From the IMG/VR virus record IMGVR_UViG_3300030102_003466, positions 1 through 25,380 of that record: DNA of 25,380 nucleotides; one strand, 5' to 3'. Made by a program: the position numbers and the translations under genes. Below, in pieces: positions 8,525 to 17,064 of the stretch (positions are counted from its first letter, which is position 1; each line of letters opens with the position of its first letter). This DNA comes from a virus. The notes under the pieces are model-generated. The model saw nothing but the letters and a program-made list of their open reading frames with translations. It ran no database searches and had not been told where the DNA came from.

Positions 8525-9625
8525 ATGGGATTCATAACACAAACACACTATCAGTATTATAATACTAGTCAAAAATTTACAGCTACAGCAGGACAAACGG
8601 TGTTTACATTAACTTTTGATCCCTTACCAACAGCGGAATCAAAATTTAAAATATTTATAAATACATCAGAAGTTGATGATAACTTATATACATATAATGC
8701 CGCTAATGGTCAAATTACTTTTTCATCTGGAAGAACAGCTGGGGATGTTTTAATTGTTGAATTAACAGAACAAAGAACTGGCGACTATAGATATATATCT
8801 TTACAAAATATAGTTAATAATTATATGATGGGATATGTAGGTGACGGTAAATTAATACCTACAGTAAAAAGAACAGACGTATTATTTCATGCTAAAAGAG
8901 GTATACAAGAATTTAGCTATGATATAACAAGGGTTGAAAAAATACAGGAGGTTGAGGTAAGCAGTAGTTTATCAATACCTATGCCGCAAGATTATGTAAA
9001 TTATGTGCAACTATCTATTGTTGATAATGGTGGTATTGAACATATAATACATCCTGCAAGATATACATCAGTACCTTCAGAAGCTATATTACAAGATAAT
9101 GATGGTAACTATTTATTTGATGATGACGATAGCTTATTAGTTTCTAAATCTGTAACACAAGATAGATTTTCAAATCTTGATGTAAATGATTTAACAGGTG
9201 CTTATTCAAATGAAGATATTGAATACGATTCATCAAGAGCAGGTGAAAGAATAGCTGAGTTTGGTAAAAGATATGGATTAGACCCACAATTTGCACAAAA
9301 GAATGGTGTATTTGCAATAGACGAACTTAATGGTAAATTTACATTTAGCAGTAATTTAGTAAATAAAATAATTACTATAAAATATATATCAGATGGTATG
9401 GGCACAGACGCAGAAATGCAAGTACATAAATTAGCTGAAGATGCAATATACAAATATATAACTTATGCAATAGCTAGCGGTAGACAAGCTTTTCCTGAAT
9501 ATATTATAAATAGATTTAGAAAAGAAAGAAGAGCGGCAATGCGTAATGCAAAACTTAGATTATCAAATATAAAATTAGGTGAGCTTGCACAAGTAATGAG
9601 GGGTAAATCTAAAAGAATAAAATAA
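8525..9625 (+). CDS. Probable tail tubular/ring protein with extra N-terminal beta domain
   Basis: This 366-residue protein appears to have two parts. Residues about 15-80 form a Thr/Phe/Gly-rich beta domain (ATAGQTVFTLTF ... TAGDVLIVEL) of a kind often seen as an add-on in phage tail and fibre proteins. The rest (about 85-366) begins YRYISLQNIVNNYMMGYVGDGK and includes KRTDVLFHAKRGIQEFSYD and MPQDYVNYVQLSIVD. I recognise these as conserved in marine podovirus-like tail or adaptor proteins. The C-terminal helix is very basic (RFRKERRAAMRNAKLRLS). The gene starts 5 bases after the previous stop and ends 2 bases before the muzzle-type protein, a tight assembly operon. It is probably a ring or tube component under the portal, with moderate certainty. 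Confidence 0.65.
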   Translation: MGFITQTHYQYYNTSQKFTATAGQTVFTLTFDPLPTAESKFKIFINTSEVDDNLYTYNAANGQITFSSGRTAGDVLIVELTEQRTGDYRYISLQNIVNNYMMGYVGDGKLIPTVKRTDVLFHAKRGIQEFSYDITRVEKIQEVEVSSSLSIPMPQDYVNYVQLSIVDNGGIEHIIHPARYTSVPSEAILQDNDGNYLFDDDDSLLVSKSVTQDRFSNLDVNDLTGAYSNEDIEYDSSRAGERIAEFGKRYGLDPQFAQKNGVFAIDELNGKFTFSSNLVNKIITIKYISDGMGTDAEMQVHKLAEDAIYKYITYAIASGRQAFPEYIINRFRKERRAAMRNAKLRLSNIKLGELAQVMRGKSKRIK

Positions 9626-9627
9626 AT

Positions 9628-12600
9628 ATGCCAGAAATTAAGAATAACTTTATTCAAGGTAAAATGAACAAAGACCTTGATGACAGATTATTACCTAACG
9701 GTCAGTATAGAGACGGTTTTAACATTAGAATTTCTAAATCAGAAAATTCAGATGTAGGTACTGTACAAAATGTTAAAGGTAACGATTATGCATCTGGTTC
9801 TGCAACTTTATCACTACCTAGAGAATATCATCCAAATAATAGTACAGGAGATGGGGAACCTCTATTAGATACTGTAGGTTATTATGCAGATTCATTAGAA
9901 GGATATATATTTTGGTTTGTTACTTCCTTTACAGGATCAACAAGTGATGATATATTAAATACAACATATACAAAAACAATAAATGTTGCTGCTAATGATG
10001 TAACTCACGATGATGATTCAGCACCTAATACAACTATTGAAATATCTAATGCTTCTAATTATACAATTGAAAGAGGTATGAAAGTTACTGGAACAGGTGT
10101 TGTAGCAGATACATTTGTTCAATCTGTAAGTATTTCAAATAATACAGCAACAGTCCTTTTGAATAAAATACAAAGCGGACAAACAGTTCTTGATGGGGTG
10201 GCACTTACTTTAACACATACATGTAGAATATATTACATGAACACCAAACTTAATATACCACCTACAGTATTAATTGATAATGATAAACTAAACTTTTCAA
10301 AAAGACATCATATACATCATGTTAATTTAATTAATAATTTATTATTTTGGACAGATAATTATAATCAACCAAGAAGAATAAATATTGATTTAGCTATAAA
10401 TGGTAATACATATATTGATAATGATTTTTTTGAAGATAAAATTAGTGTTGCACAATATATGCCTTATTCAGCACCTAAAGTAAAAATGGAAGCTGCTAAC
10501 GGCACAATAATATCTGGTAATTTAGGAACTAATATTTTAGGTAGTACTAATAGAAGTGATTTAACAAACGGTACTCATGAAGTTGAATTAACTGATTCAG
10601 GTGTATCAACAAGTGGCGATGGAGAAAATGCTATTTTTAATGTTACAGTTAGCGGCGGTGCTATAACACAAATTAATTTTACATCTCCAGGCAACGGATT
10701 TAAACCAGGTGATACCATAACTATGACTCCTACTGTACCATGGATTCCTGTAGGTTTTAGCAGTACAAATATAGTTATAACTTTAACGGGCAATGAATTA
10801 ATTGAAAACAGTAGACATATACAAGACAAGTTCGTAAAATTTGGGTATAGATTTCAATATGAAAATAATGAATATTCTGTAATATCTCCATTTACACAAA
10901 CATGCTTTATTCCTGGTAAAGGTAAAACTATAAATAGAGGGTCTTATTTAAGTGGCGAAGCAGGTTTACTTTCTGCTACAGATAGAAATAATGCTTATAA
11001 AAATACAACGGTAGATTCGATGCAAAATGCAATAAATAGAGTTCATTTATTTATTGATTTACCTACAAATATAAGTAAATATAGTATAGGTGCAGTAGAT
11101 GCAGGACCATCAACTGTAGTCCCTAATTCTCACTTAATTGGATTATCACACACTGTTCATGGTGTATATCAAGATGATGCAAGCAATAATCCTATTACAA
11201 ATGGAGATAAAGTATTAACAGCAAGAGGAGATGAATATACAGTTAATAGTTTATCAATAGCTAGCCCAAATTCAACATTAACAACAACAACAAGAATTTT
11301 ACCTTCAATTGTACCAAAAGAAAGATTATACTTTTTTGATTCTATAGCAACATATACAAATCCATTAAATATTAAAAAAATAGAAATAGTATATGTAGAA
11401 GCAAATAGTTTAGCAGTAAAAGTTGTTGAAACAATACCTTTAAACAATACAACTACATATTCACATAGAGTTGAACCTATAACAAATAATAAAGGTAGAT
11501 TAGTTTATGGCTATTCATATATATATAACGCATCTAAACCTATAAAAACATTACCATCAAATGAAATTACAAGAGTAATGGACTCTGTGCCTATAAAAGC
11601 GCATACACAAGAAATGTCGGGCAACAGAATAATATATGGTAATTTTAAACAAAACAGACCTTTATCACAAGCAATTTCATCAAATGCTTTTAGTGTAAAT
11701 AATGGTAATCAAGAAAAAATAAATAATTCATATTTGTTGTCTTCTGTAAAATCTGTAAGAGAATATTCTGTAGGTTTGGTTTTATCAGATAGATATGGTA
11801 GACAATCTACAGTATTTTTACCAGATGTATCAACAACATTTGTTAAACCACAAGATACTGCTTCAACCGGAATGCCTGGGGTTACGCCGGGTGTTGGAGG
11901 AGCAACTTGGTCTTATGATGATGTTTGGAAACATTCAGTATTAAAATTAGATTTTAGCAATACAATACAAGACTTATATAATGCTGAAACAAATCCATTA
12001 GGTTGGTACACATATAAAGTTGTTGTAAAACAACCGGATCAGGAATATTATAATGTGTATGCACCTAATCTAATTGATAATATACCAGCTGCAAATAAAA
12101 AATCGTGGCTAGTGTTATATGGTGATAATATAAATAAAGTCCCAAGAGATATTACGGATGTAAGTATAGAAACAGGATTAGCGGGCTCAAAAGTTCAGCT
12201 ATTACCTAGAATACAATATACAACTAATTATTTCCAAAACCCTGATAATGATTTTATAAGTGTTATTTCAATTGGGAAAGCAAGTGAACACAATGCTACT
12301 GTACAGAATTTTACAGGGGCAAGTGGTGATGAACTATTGCCTGATTTTTATAAATCTATAACGGACCCTTTATTAGCAGAATTACCTGATGGGTTAGGTT
12401 TTAATTATTCTGGAGGTGCAGCAGCTTTTGGTAATTTAGTAACTTTAGAAACAAAACCTGTGCATTCAGCTTTAGATATATATTATGAAACATCAACAGC
12501 TGGATTAATATCTGACTTAAATGAATCTATATTAGCAGCAACAGGCGCTTTACCTAGCCAAATAACTATTAGTTCAAATACATTTTTAGAAAGTGCTAAT

Positions 12601-13437
12601 TCAGGAACAACTATTGGTGCTCTTACAGCAAATGATTCTTCTGGTAATCAATTAAGTGGTGAAAGTTATGCTTTAGTAGAAGTATTTGATGGCGGTGGTA
12701 ATAATAGAACAAGTGAATTTGTAGTTACAGGTTCTAATTTAAAAACAGCTACAACATTTATACATAAAAATAAACCAACAGATGATTTTACAGTTACAAT
12801 TCAAGTTACTGACAATGCAGGAAATACATTTAATGAAAATCTATCTATAGAATTATTAAATGTAGCGCCAGCCATATTTAGCGGCACTGGAAGTATGGAC
12901 TTAGGGGCAAGCACACCTAGCGGAACACAAATAAGAACAATTGTTGCTGTTAATGGAAGTGCAACTAGTTTAAGTAATAATATTGGATTAACTTATGCAA
13001 TTACCAATGGTAATTCAGCAGGTAAATTTTCAATACATTCATTTACAGGTGTTATAAGTACAGCCGGAACAGTAACAACAGGTGAAAGTTATACATTACA
13101 AATTACTGTATCTGATTCTGGTGGATTACAAGCAGCAGGTAATTTAAGTATTAGTGTTGTAACAGTTACAAGAACTTCTTTTTACAGGTCAACTGTTGGT
13201 AAAAGCACAACTACTTTAGCTTGTAATGAACCCGCTGCAGTACAAGTTTATCATGATGGCAGTGGTGCTTTACCTGCTAATGGCGATAAAGTATATACAA
13301 CAGCCACCGGAACAACTGTATTTGATTCGCAAAACTTATATCATTCAATGGCACAAGATCCTGCTGGAGCAAGTGATCAAAAATCAAGATTTAGAACAAA
13401 CTCATCAGGGGTTGTTAGCGATGTTGGTGCGTGCTAA
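9628..13437 (+). CDS. Tail stabilisation ('muzzle'-type) protein, N-terminal part, with beta-domain insertions
   Basis: This 1269-residue protein is the largest tail component here and probably forms the distal end of the short tail. It opens with MNKDLDDRLLPNGQYRDGFN, typical in my recollection of the tail-stabilisation or muzzle proteins of crAss-like and marine phages. Propeller-like text appears at FWTDNYNQPRRIN (about 247-259), and the late core motif YYETSTAGLISDLN occurs near 952-965. Three added beta modules are visible: about 118-193 (GMKVTGTGVVADTFV), about 316-388 (FTSPGNGFKPGDTITM), and two cadherin-like repeats at about 977-1180 (VTDNAGN and VSDSGGL). A Cys-containing terminal module follows, starting FYRSTVGKS. 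The ORF ends in a TAA in the same frame as the next gene, which encodes what looks like the rest of the family's core. It could therefore be one half of a split gene. Confidence 0.7.
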   Translation: MPEIKNNFIQGKMNKDLDDRLLPNGQYRDGFNIRISKSENSDVGTVQNVKGNDYASGSATLSLPREYHPNNSTGDGEPLLDTVGYYADSLEGYIFWFVTSFTGSTSDDILNTTYTKTINVAANDVTHDDDSAPNTTIEISNASNYTIERGMKVTGTGVVADTFVQSVSISNNTATVLLNKIQSGQTVLDGVALTLTHTCRIYYMNTKLNIPPTVLIDNDKLNFSKRHHIHHVNLINNLLFWTDNYNQPRRINIDLAINGNTYIDNDFFEDKISVAQYMPYSAPKVKMEAANGTIISGNLGTNILGSTNRSDLTNGTHEVELTDSGVSTSGDGENAIFNVTVSGGAITQINFTSPGNGFKPGDTITMTPTVPWIPVGFSSTNIVITLTGNELIENSRHIQDKFVKFGYRFQYENNEYSVISPFTQTCFIPGKGKTINRGSYLSGEAGLLSATDRNNAYKNTTVDSMQNAINRVHLFIDLPTNISKYSIGAVDAGPSTVVPNSHLIGLSHTVHGVYQDDASNNPITNGDKVLTARGDEYTVNSLSIASPNSTLTTTTRILPSIVPKERLYFFDSIATYTNPLNIKKIEIVYVEANSLAVKVVETIPLNNTTTYSHRVEPITNNKGRLVYGYSYIYNASKPIKTLPSNEITRVMDSVPIKAHTQEMSGNRIIYGNFKQNRPLSQAISSNAFSVNNGNQEKINNSYLLSSVKSVREYSVGLVLSDRYGRQSTVFLPDVSTTFVKPQDTASTGMPGVTPGVGGATWSYDDVWKHSVLKLDFSNTIQDLYNAETNPLGWYTYKVVVKQPDQEYYNVYAPNLIDNIPAANKKSWLVLYGDNINKVPRDITDVSIETGLAGSKVQLLPRIQYTTNYFQNPDNDFISVISIGKASEHNATVQNFTGASGDELLPDFYKSITDPLLAELPDGLGFNYSGGAAAFGNLVTLETKPVHSALDIYYETSTAGLISDLNESILAATGALPSQITISSNTFLESANSGTTIGALTANDSSGNQLSGESYALVEVFDGGGNNRTSEFVVTGSNLKTATTFIHKNKPTDDFTVTIQVTDNAGNTFNENLSIELLNVAPAIFSGTGSMDLGASTPSGTQIRTIVAVNGSATSLSNNIGLTYAITNGNSAGKFSIHSFTGVISTAGTVTTGESYTLQITVSDSGGLQAAGNLSISVVTVTRTSFYRSTVGKSTTTLACNEPAAVQVYHDGSGALPANGDKVYTTATGTTVFDSQNLYHSMAQDPAGASDQKSRFRTNSSGVVSDVGAC

Positions 13438-13467
13438 CTTATTAATAAAACATGTAATAATAATATT

Positions 13468-14685
13468 ATGCCTAATTACGCTTTAGAAGTACAATTTTTT
13501 AATACATTTATTCTTAGACCAGATGCAAATAATAAAACATATATTGAGGAGTCAAGAATAAAAGGCGGATTTAATGAAGATTTCGTTAGTATTGGACCAA
13601 AAGCACACTTAGTCGATGAAAATTATTCAGAAACTAGACGTGATAACGCATTAATATATTCTGGTGTATACAATTCAAGAACAGATGTAAATAAAACAAA
13701 TGTATTTAATGCAGCTGAAAATATAACTAGAGCAGTTGACCCAGCAAATGGCAGCATACAACGATTACATGCTGAAGACACAAATTTAAATATACTACAA
13801 GAAGATAAAGTAAGTTATGCTTTAATTGACAAAGATGCTTTATTTACAGCAGAAGGAGGTCAATTAACAGCTTCAGGAGCAAAAGTTATAGGTCAAATAG
13901 TACCTTATTTAGGTAAATATGGATGTCAAAATCCTGAAAGTTTTGCTATAAAAGGTGCTCGTAAATATTTTGCCGATAAATCTAGAGGTGCAATATTAAG
14001 ATTATCAAGAGATGGTATTACAGAAATATCAGCAGCAGGAATGCGTGATTATTTCAAAGATAATTTAAAATTAGCAGATAAAGTTGTAGGTGGTTATGAT
14101 GATAGCTCAGATGAATATATAATATCATTACAGGGTGCTAATATATCGGGGACATATGACACATTGACATATGACGAAAGTGTAAAAGGCTGGGTAAGTT
14201 TTTATAATTATAAACCAGATTTTATGTTTAGCTTAAATAAAGAATTTTACAGCTTATATCATAATAATGTATGGGAACATTATGTTAACAATAATTATAA
14301 TACATTTTATGGCGAAACAGTAAATGCTAGAGTAACATTTGTTGCAAATGCAAATCCTAGCGATGTTAAAAACTTTTCAGCAATAAATTATGAAGGTTCA
14401 CCTGGTTGGGAAATGACAGGATCAAATACAGATTATGGGGCATATGCTACAAAAGTATTACCTTCAACAGATGGTACAACAGGCGATATAGTTTCAAAGT
14501 TTGTTGACAAAGAAGGTAAATATTATTCACAATTAATGAATACAAATGCAGGTGTGTTAGGGCAAATATCAGGAGTAAGAGTATCTGGTATAAAAGGTAC
14601 TACTGCTAATGTAACTATGAAACACACATCTACAAATGAAGTTGAGTTATTCTCAGTTTCACATAATGTTACAATATCAAGTTAA
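13468..14685 (+). CDS. Tail stabilisation protein, C-terminal part encoded separately
   Basis: This 405-residue protein contains FNEDFVSIGPKAHLVDE, YSGVYNSRTDVNKTNVF, DPANGSIQRLHAEDTNL and ALIDKDALFTAEGGQL. I recall these motifs inside the C-terminal half of single-chain muzzle or tail proteins in related marine phages. The repeated pattern of beta strands (for example YFADKSRGAILRLSRDGITEI) fits propeller-like blades. The gene lies in the same reading frame as the preceding 1269-residue ORF, separated by one TAA and ten sense codons before its ATG. The leader is A/T-rich (taataatatt), as for other genes in the window, so independent initiation is plausible. It would assemble with the upstream product in the tail tip. 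Its last residues form beta strands (EVELFSVSHNVTISS). The gene is certain; the split-gene reading is inference. Confidence 0.7.
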   Translation: MPNYALEVQFFNTFILRPDANNKTYIEESRIKGGFNEDFVSIGPKAHLVDENYSETRRDNALIYSGVYNSRTDVNKTNVFNAAENITRAVDPANGSIQRLHAEDTNLNILQEDKVSYALIDKDALFTAEGGQLTASGAKVIGQIVPYLGKYGCQNPESFAIKGARKYFADKSRGAILRLSRDGITEISAAGMRDYFKDNLKLADKVVGGYDDSSDEYIISLQGANISGTYDTLTYDESVKGWVSFYNYKPDFMFSLNKEFYSLYHNNVWEHYVNNNYNTFYGETVNARVTFVANANPSDVKNFSAINYEGSPGWEMTGSNTDYGAYATKVLPSTDGTTGDIVSKFVDKEGKYYSQLMNTNAGVLGQISGVRVSGIKGTTANVTMKHTSTNEVELFSVSHNVTISS

Positions 14686-15084
14686 ATGGAATTAAATATA
14701 CGCAGACTCGAAGAGTCAGACTATGAAACATTAGTTAAATGGTGGGATTGGTGGCCAGGCTGGGAAGCTCCGCCTAAAACACTTTTGCCAGATACAGGTT
14801 TTATAGTAGAAAAAAACAATGTTGGTATAGTTTCGGCTTATGTTTATATGACGAATTCTAAGACCGCTATTTTTGATTGGGTAGTATCTAACCCAGAATA
14901 TAGAGAAAGTGACAGAAAAGACGCGATAAGGCTCTTAATTCAAGCTACAGAGACCGTTTTAAGAGATCAGGGTATAAAACATATATTTTCTTTTGTACGT
15001 CACAAAAATTTATTAAAAATACATGAAGATTTAGGATGGAATATTGATAAAAAACCATCGCACGAAATAATTAAAAATTTATAA
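14686..15084 (+). CDS. GNAT-fold acetyltransferase-like protein, possible T7 gp13-type virion assembly protein
   Basis: This 132-residue protein opens with the beta1-helix pattern of GNAT N-acyltransferases (NIRRLEESDYETLVKWW). A beta hairpin follows (GFIVEKNNVGIVSAYVYM), then a strand DWVVSNPEYRES leading into the long helix that normally binds acetyl-CoA. The canonical Q/RxxGxG/A loop is not clean (RESDRKDAI), so catalysis is uncertain. The C-terminus has FSFVRHKNLLKIHEDLGW, like the usual GNAT alpha4-beta7 end. ATG follows directly after the preceding stop. T7 gp13 is a 138-residue protein of this fold class located just before gp14-16, and this gene holds the same place before a gp14-sized protein. 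A structural-assembly role is therefore as likely as small-molecule or protein acetylation. Confidence 0.7.
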   Translation: MELNIRRLEESDYETLVKWWDWWPGWEAPPKTLLPDTGFIVEKNNVGIVSAYVYMTNSKTAIFDWVVSNPEYRESDRKDAIRLLIQATETVLRDQGIKHIFSFVRHKNLLKIHEDLGWNIDKKPSHEIIKNL

Positions 15085-15085
15085 C

Positions 15086-15670
15086 ATGGCAGTATTTAGC
15101 GCAATAGCAGCCGGTAAAGCGAGAGAACAAGCAAATCAAGCAAAGCGAGATTTAAATGCAGCTTTATCAAGTAGACAAACAATTATTAATCCATACTCAA
15201 ATGTATCAGACTTATCTGGTATGTTGAGTAATCCATTTGCAAATTTACAAGTTGCAACAGGAGCAGCAGAAATGCAAGCAGAACAAGCAGACATGTCTTT
15301 AGCTAATACATTAGATACCATTAGAAGCACAGGCGCTGGTGCTGGTGGCGCTACTGCTTTAGCTCAAGCAGCTTTAGCAAGTAAGCAAGGTGTTGCAGCT
15401 ACAATTGAACAACAAGAGGCAGCAAATGCAAAACTAAGGGCTCAGGGTGAACAACAATTGCAGCAATTAAGATTAGATCAAGCACAAAGAGTACAAGATG
15501 CAGATGTAATGGGTAGAACATTTATGTTCCAAGCAAGAGAAGGAAGAGAAGTTGCAAATATAGCTAGATTAGCAGGATTACAACAGCAATATAGTCAGCA
15601 AAGAATGGATGCAATGGGTTCAATGGGTTCTAATTTAACAAGTTTAGCAGGAGCTTTTATTACTGGTTAA
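15086..15670 (+). CDS. Internal virion protein, T7 gp14-like in size and position
   Basis: This 194-residue protein is Ala, Gln and Gly rich and mostly helical. It starts with an Ala-rich amphipathic helix (FSAIAAGKAREQANQAKRDL) and has a Gly/Ala stretch (TGAGAGGATALAQAALASKQ, about 87-106) that could insert in membranes. A long heptad-like segment (EQQEAANAKLRAQGEQQLQQ) follows, and the end is a hydrophobic LTSLAGAFITG. T7 gp14 (196 residues), the outer-membrane channel part of the DNA-ejection machine, has similar size and place before two larger internal proteins. The gene begins one base after the preceding stop. The call rests on composition and gene order, not on residue-level similarity that I can demonstrate. 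Confidence 0.65.
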   Translation: MAVFSAIAAGKAREQANQAKRDLNAALSSRQTIINPYSNVSDLSGMLSNPFANLQVATGAAEMQAEQADMSLANTLDTIRSTGAGAGGATALAQAALASKQGVAATIEQQEAANAKLRAQGEQQLQQLRLDQAQRVQDADVMGRTFMFQAREGREVANIARLAGLQQQYSQQRMDAMGSMGSNLTSLAGAFITG

Positions 15671-15685
15671 AATAAAAAATAAAAT

Positions 15686-17056
15686 ATGAGTTTACCAAGA
15701 GTTAGTTACGGAAATTATAATTACGGTCAATATGCAAATCCAACACCTGTAAAATATAAAGGTGGATTAGGGGAGGGCTTAACTGGGCTTGCCGCTGGGA
15801 TTATAGCCGGCAAAAAGAAAAAAAAGAAAGAAGAAAAACAAAAGCTAGAAGCAGCAGATACTACATCAGCTATTGCAGAACAAAAATATCAAGCAGCTTT
15901 AAATGAAAATATAGGTAAAGCTAGACTTCAAAATCAAAAATGGATTATAGAACAAAAAGAAGGATATGGTAACGTAGTAAGAGATTATAAATTAGGTAAA
16001 ATAGATAGAGATACATATCTTGAAAAAATGAATTATTATAATACATTATTAACTAATTTAGGTACTTTTAAAGAACAAATAACTACTATTTCTAAAATGA
16101 ATAACGGTCAAGATATTGATTTGTCATTATTAAGAAATAATCCAGAAGCATATAGAGCAGAAATACATAGAAGAGCTTTAAGAGATGGCAATGTATTTAT
16201 AGGTACAGGGAAAAATGGAGAAGTTATGCTAGATGTTGCTACATGGTCTGAAAATATTGGAAAAGAAGATTCTAGAATTGATATTAGTTTACAAGGAGCT
16301 ATTGGTGATCCTAGATTTTATACACCAGAATTATCATATAATCAAAGTTTAAATAAACTATATAATGCTGAAATTACTGCTTTAGCTGCAAATTCTAGTG
16401 GAAAAGGACTTCATACGTCTATAAGCGAAGATGGAAGAGACATAGTAAAATTTGATGAAACTAAAAGAGATGAAATTAAATCATATGTTCTTAAAAATGG
16501 TAAGTTAGATGGTATTTTAGTAGGAGATGAAAAAAGAAAATACTTTGAAGATAATATGGGTAATGGATTAGGCTCTTGGCAAAATACTGATGAACAAAAT
16601 GCATTAGTTAGAAATGCATTAGCTGAAGACATGGTAAATAGTTTGAGTGGTAAAGTAATAAGTAATACTAAATCTTTAGTACCAAAAAATACTGGCGTTA
16701 GTGATACACAAAAAGCCAATCAGGCTTTAATTGATCAAATGAGAAGAATTAATGAAAACGCTATAAAAACAACTAAAACTCAATTTGGTCCAATTACTCA
16801 ACCAGATATTGATTATGTATTAAAAAATTATAATGCTTTACTAGGTAGACTTGGACAAATACAAAAAGACAGTGAAGATGGAAAATATTATTTAGTAAGT
16901 AGACAAGAATCTTTTGCAGGTCAAGCTTTTAAACAAGAAGTTAATATAAGTAATCTTTCTGAATTAATGGCAACAACAGCTATATTTTTAGGCGGAAGAG
17001 GTATGATTGAATTGCTAGGGGAGGATGCTCCTGGTGGGTTACCAACTAATAAATAA
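15686..17056 (+). CDS. Probable internal virion/ejection protein, middle component
   Basis: This 456-residue protein lies between the gp14-like gene and the giant 1980-residue gene, the place of gp15 in T7. The N-terminus has a Gly/Tyr-rich start, a short hydrophobic Gly/Ala helix (GLTGLAAGIIAG, about 31-42), then a Lys/Glu-rich stretch encoded by long A runs, including A8 at 15818-15825. A helical heptad region follows to about residue 115 (for example KARLQNQKWIIEQ), then a mixed domain. The hydrophobic helix next to lysines might be a membrane-active segment. No enzyme motif was found. It is shorter than T7 gp15 (747 residues). It could be carried in the capsid as cargo and ejected with the DNA; this is inferred from position. 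Confidence 0.6.
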   Translation: MSLPRVSYGNYNYGQYANPTPVKYKGGLGEGLTGLAAGIIAGKKKKKKEEKQKLEAADTTSAIAEQKYQAALNENIGKARLQNQKWIIEQKEGYGNVVRDYKLGKIDRDTYLEKMNYYNTLLTNLGTFKEQITTISKMNNGQDIDLSLLRNNPEAYRAEIHRRALRDGNVFIGTGKNGEVMLDVATWSENIGKEDSRIDISLQGAIGDPRFYTPELSYNQSLNKLYNAEITALAANSSGKGLHTSISEDGRDIVKFDETKRDEIKSYVLKNGKLDGILVGDEKRKYFEDNMGNGLGSWQNTDEQNALVRNALAEDMVNSLSGKVISNTKSLVPKNTGVSDTQKANQALIDQMRRINENAIKTTKTQFGPITQPDIDYVLKNYNALLGRLGQIQKDSEDGKYYLVSRQESFAGQAFKQEVNISNLSELMATTAIFLGGRGMIELLGEDAPGGLPTNK

Positions 17057-17064
17057 ATAAAATT

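Noticed and set aside
9202-9657. Minus-strand open frames, as in many other genes here
   Set aside because: All minus-strand frames lie opposite well-supported + strand genes and give Ser/Leu/Ile-rich shadow products typical of antisense AT-rich coding DNA.
13435-13437. Stop-codon reassignment as the cause of the split tail gene
   Set aside because: Some crAss-like phages recode TAG or TGA, but here the codon is TAA, which also ends most other genes in the window at sensible protein ends.
13226-13486. 86-codon + strand frame bridging the two muzzle-type genes
   Set aside because: It is out of frame with both tail genes, its product is low-quality (many Ile, Gln and Lys with no pattern), and it has no recognisable motif, so it is not evidence for a frameshift joining them.
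14686-15084. Host-derived metabolic acetyltransferase cargo gene
   Set aside because: Its place directly before the gp14-like gene and the absence of a clean acetyl-CoA loop make a virion-assembly role at least as likely, so it was not listed as a metabolic gene.
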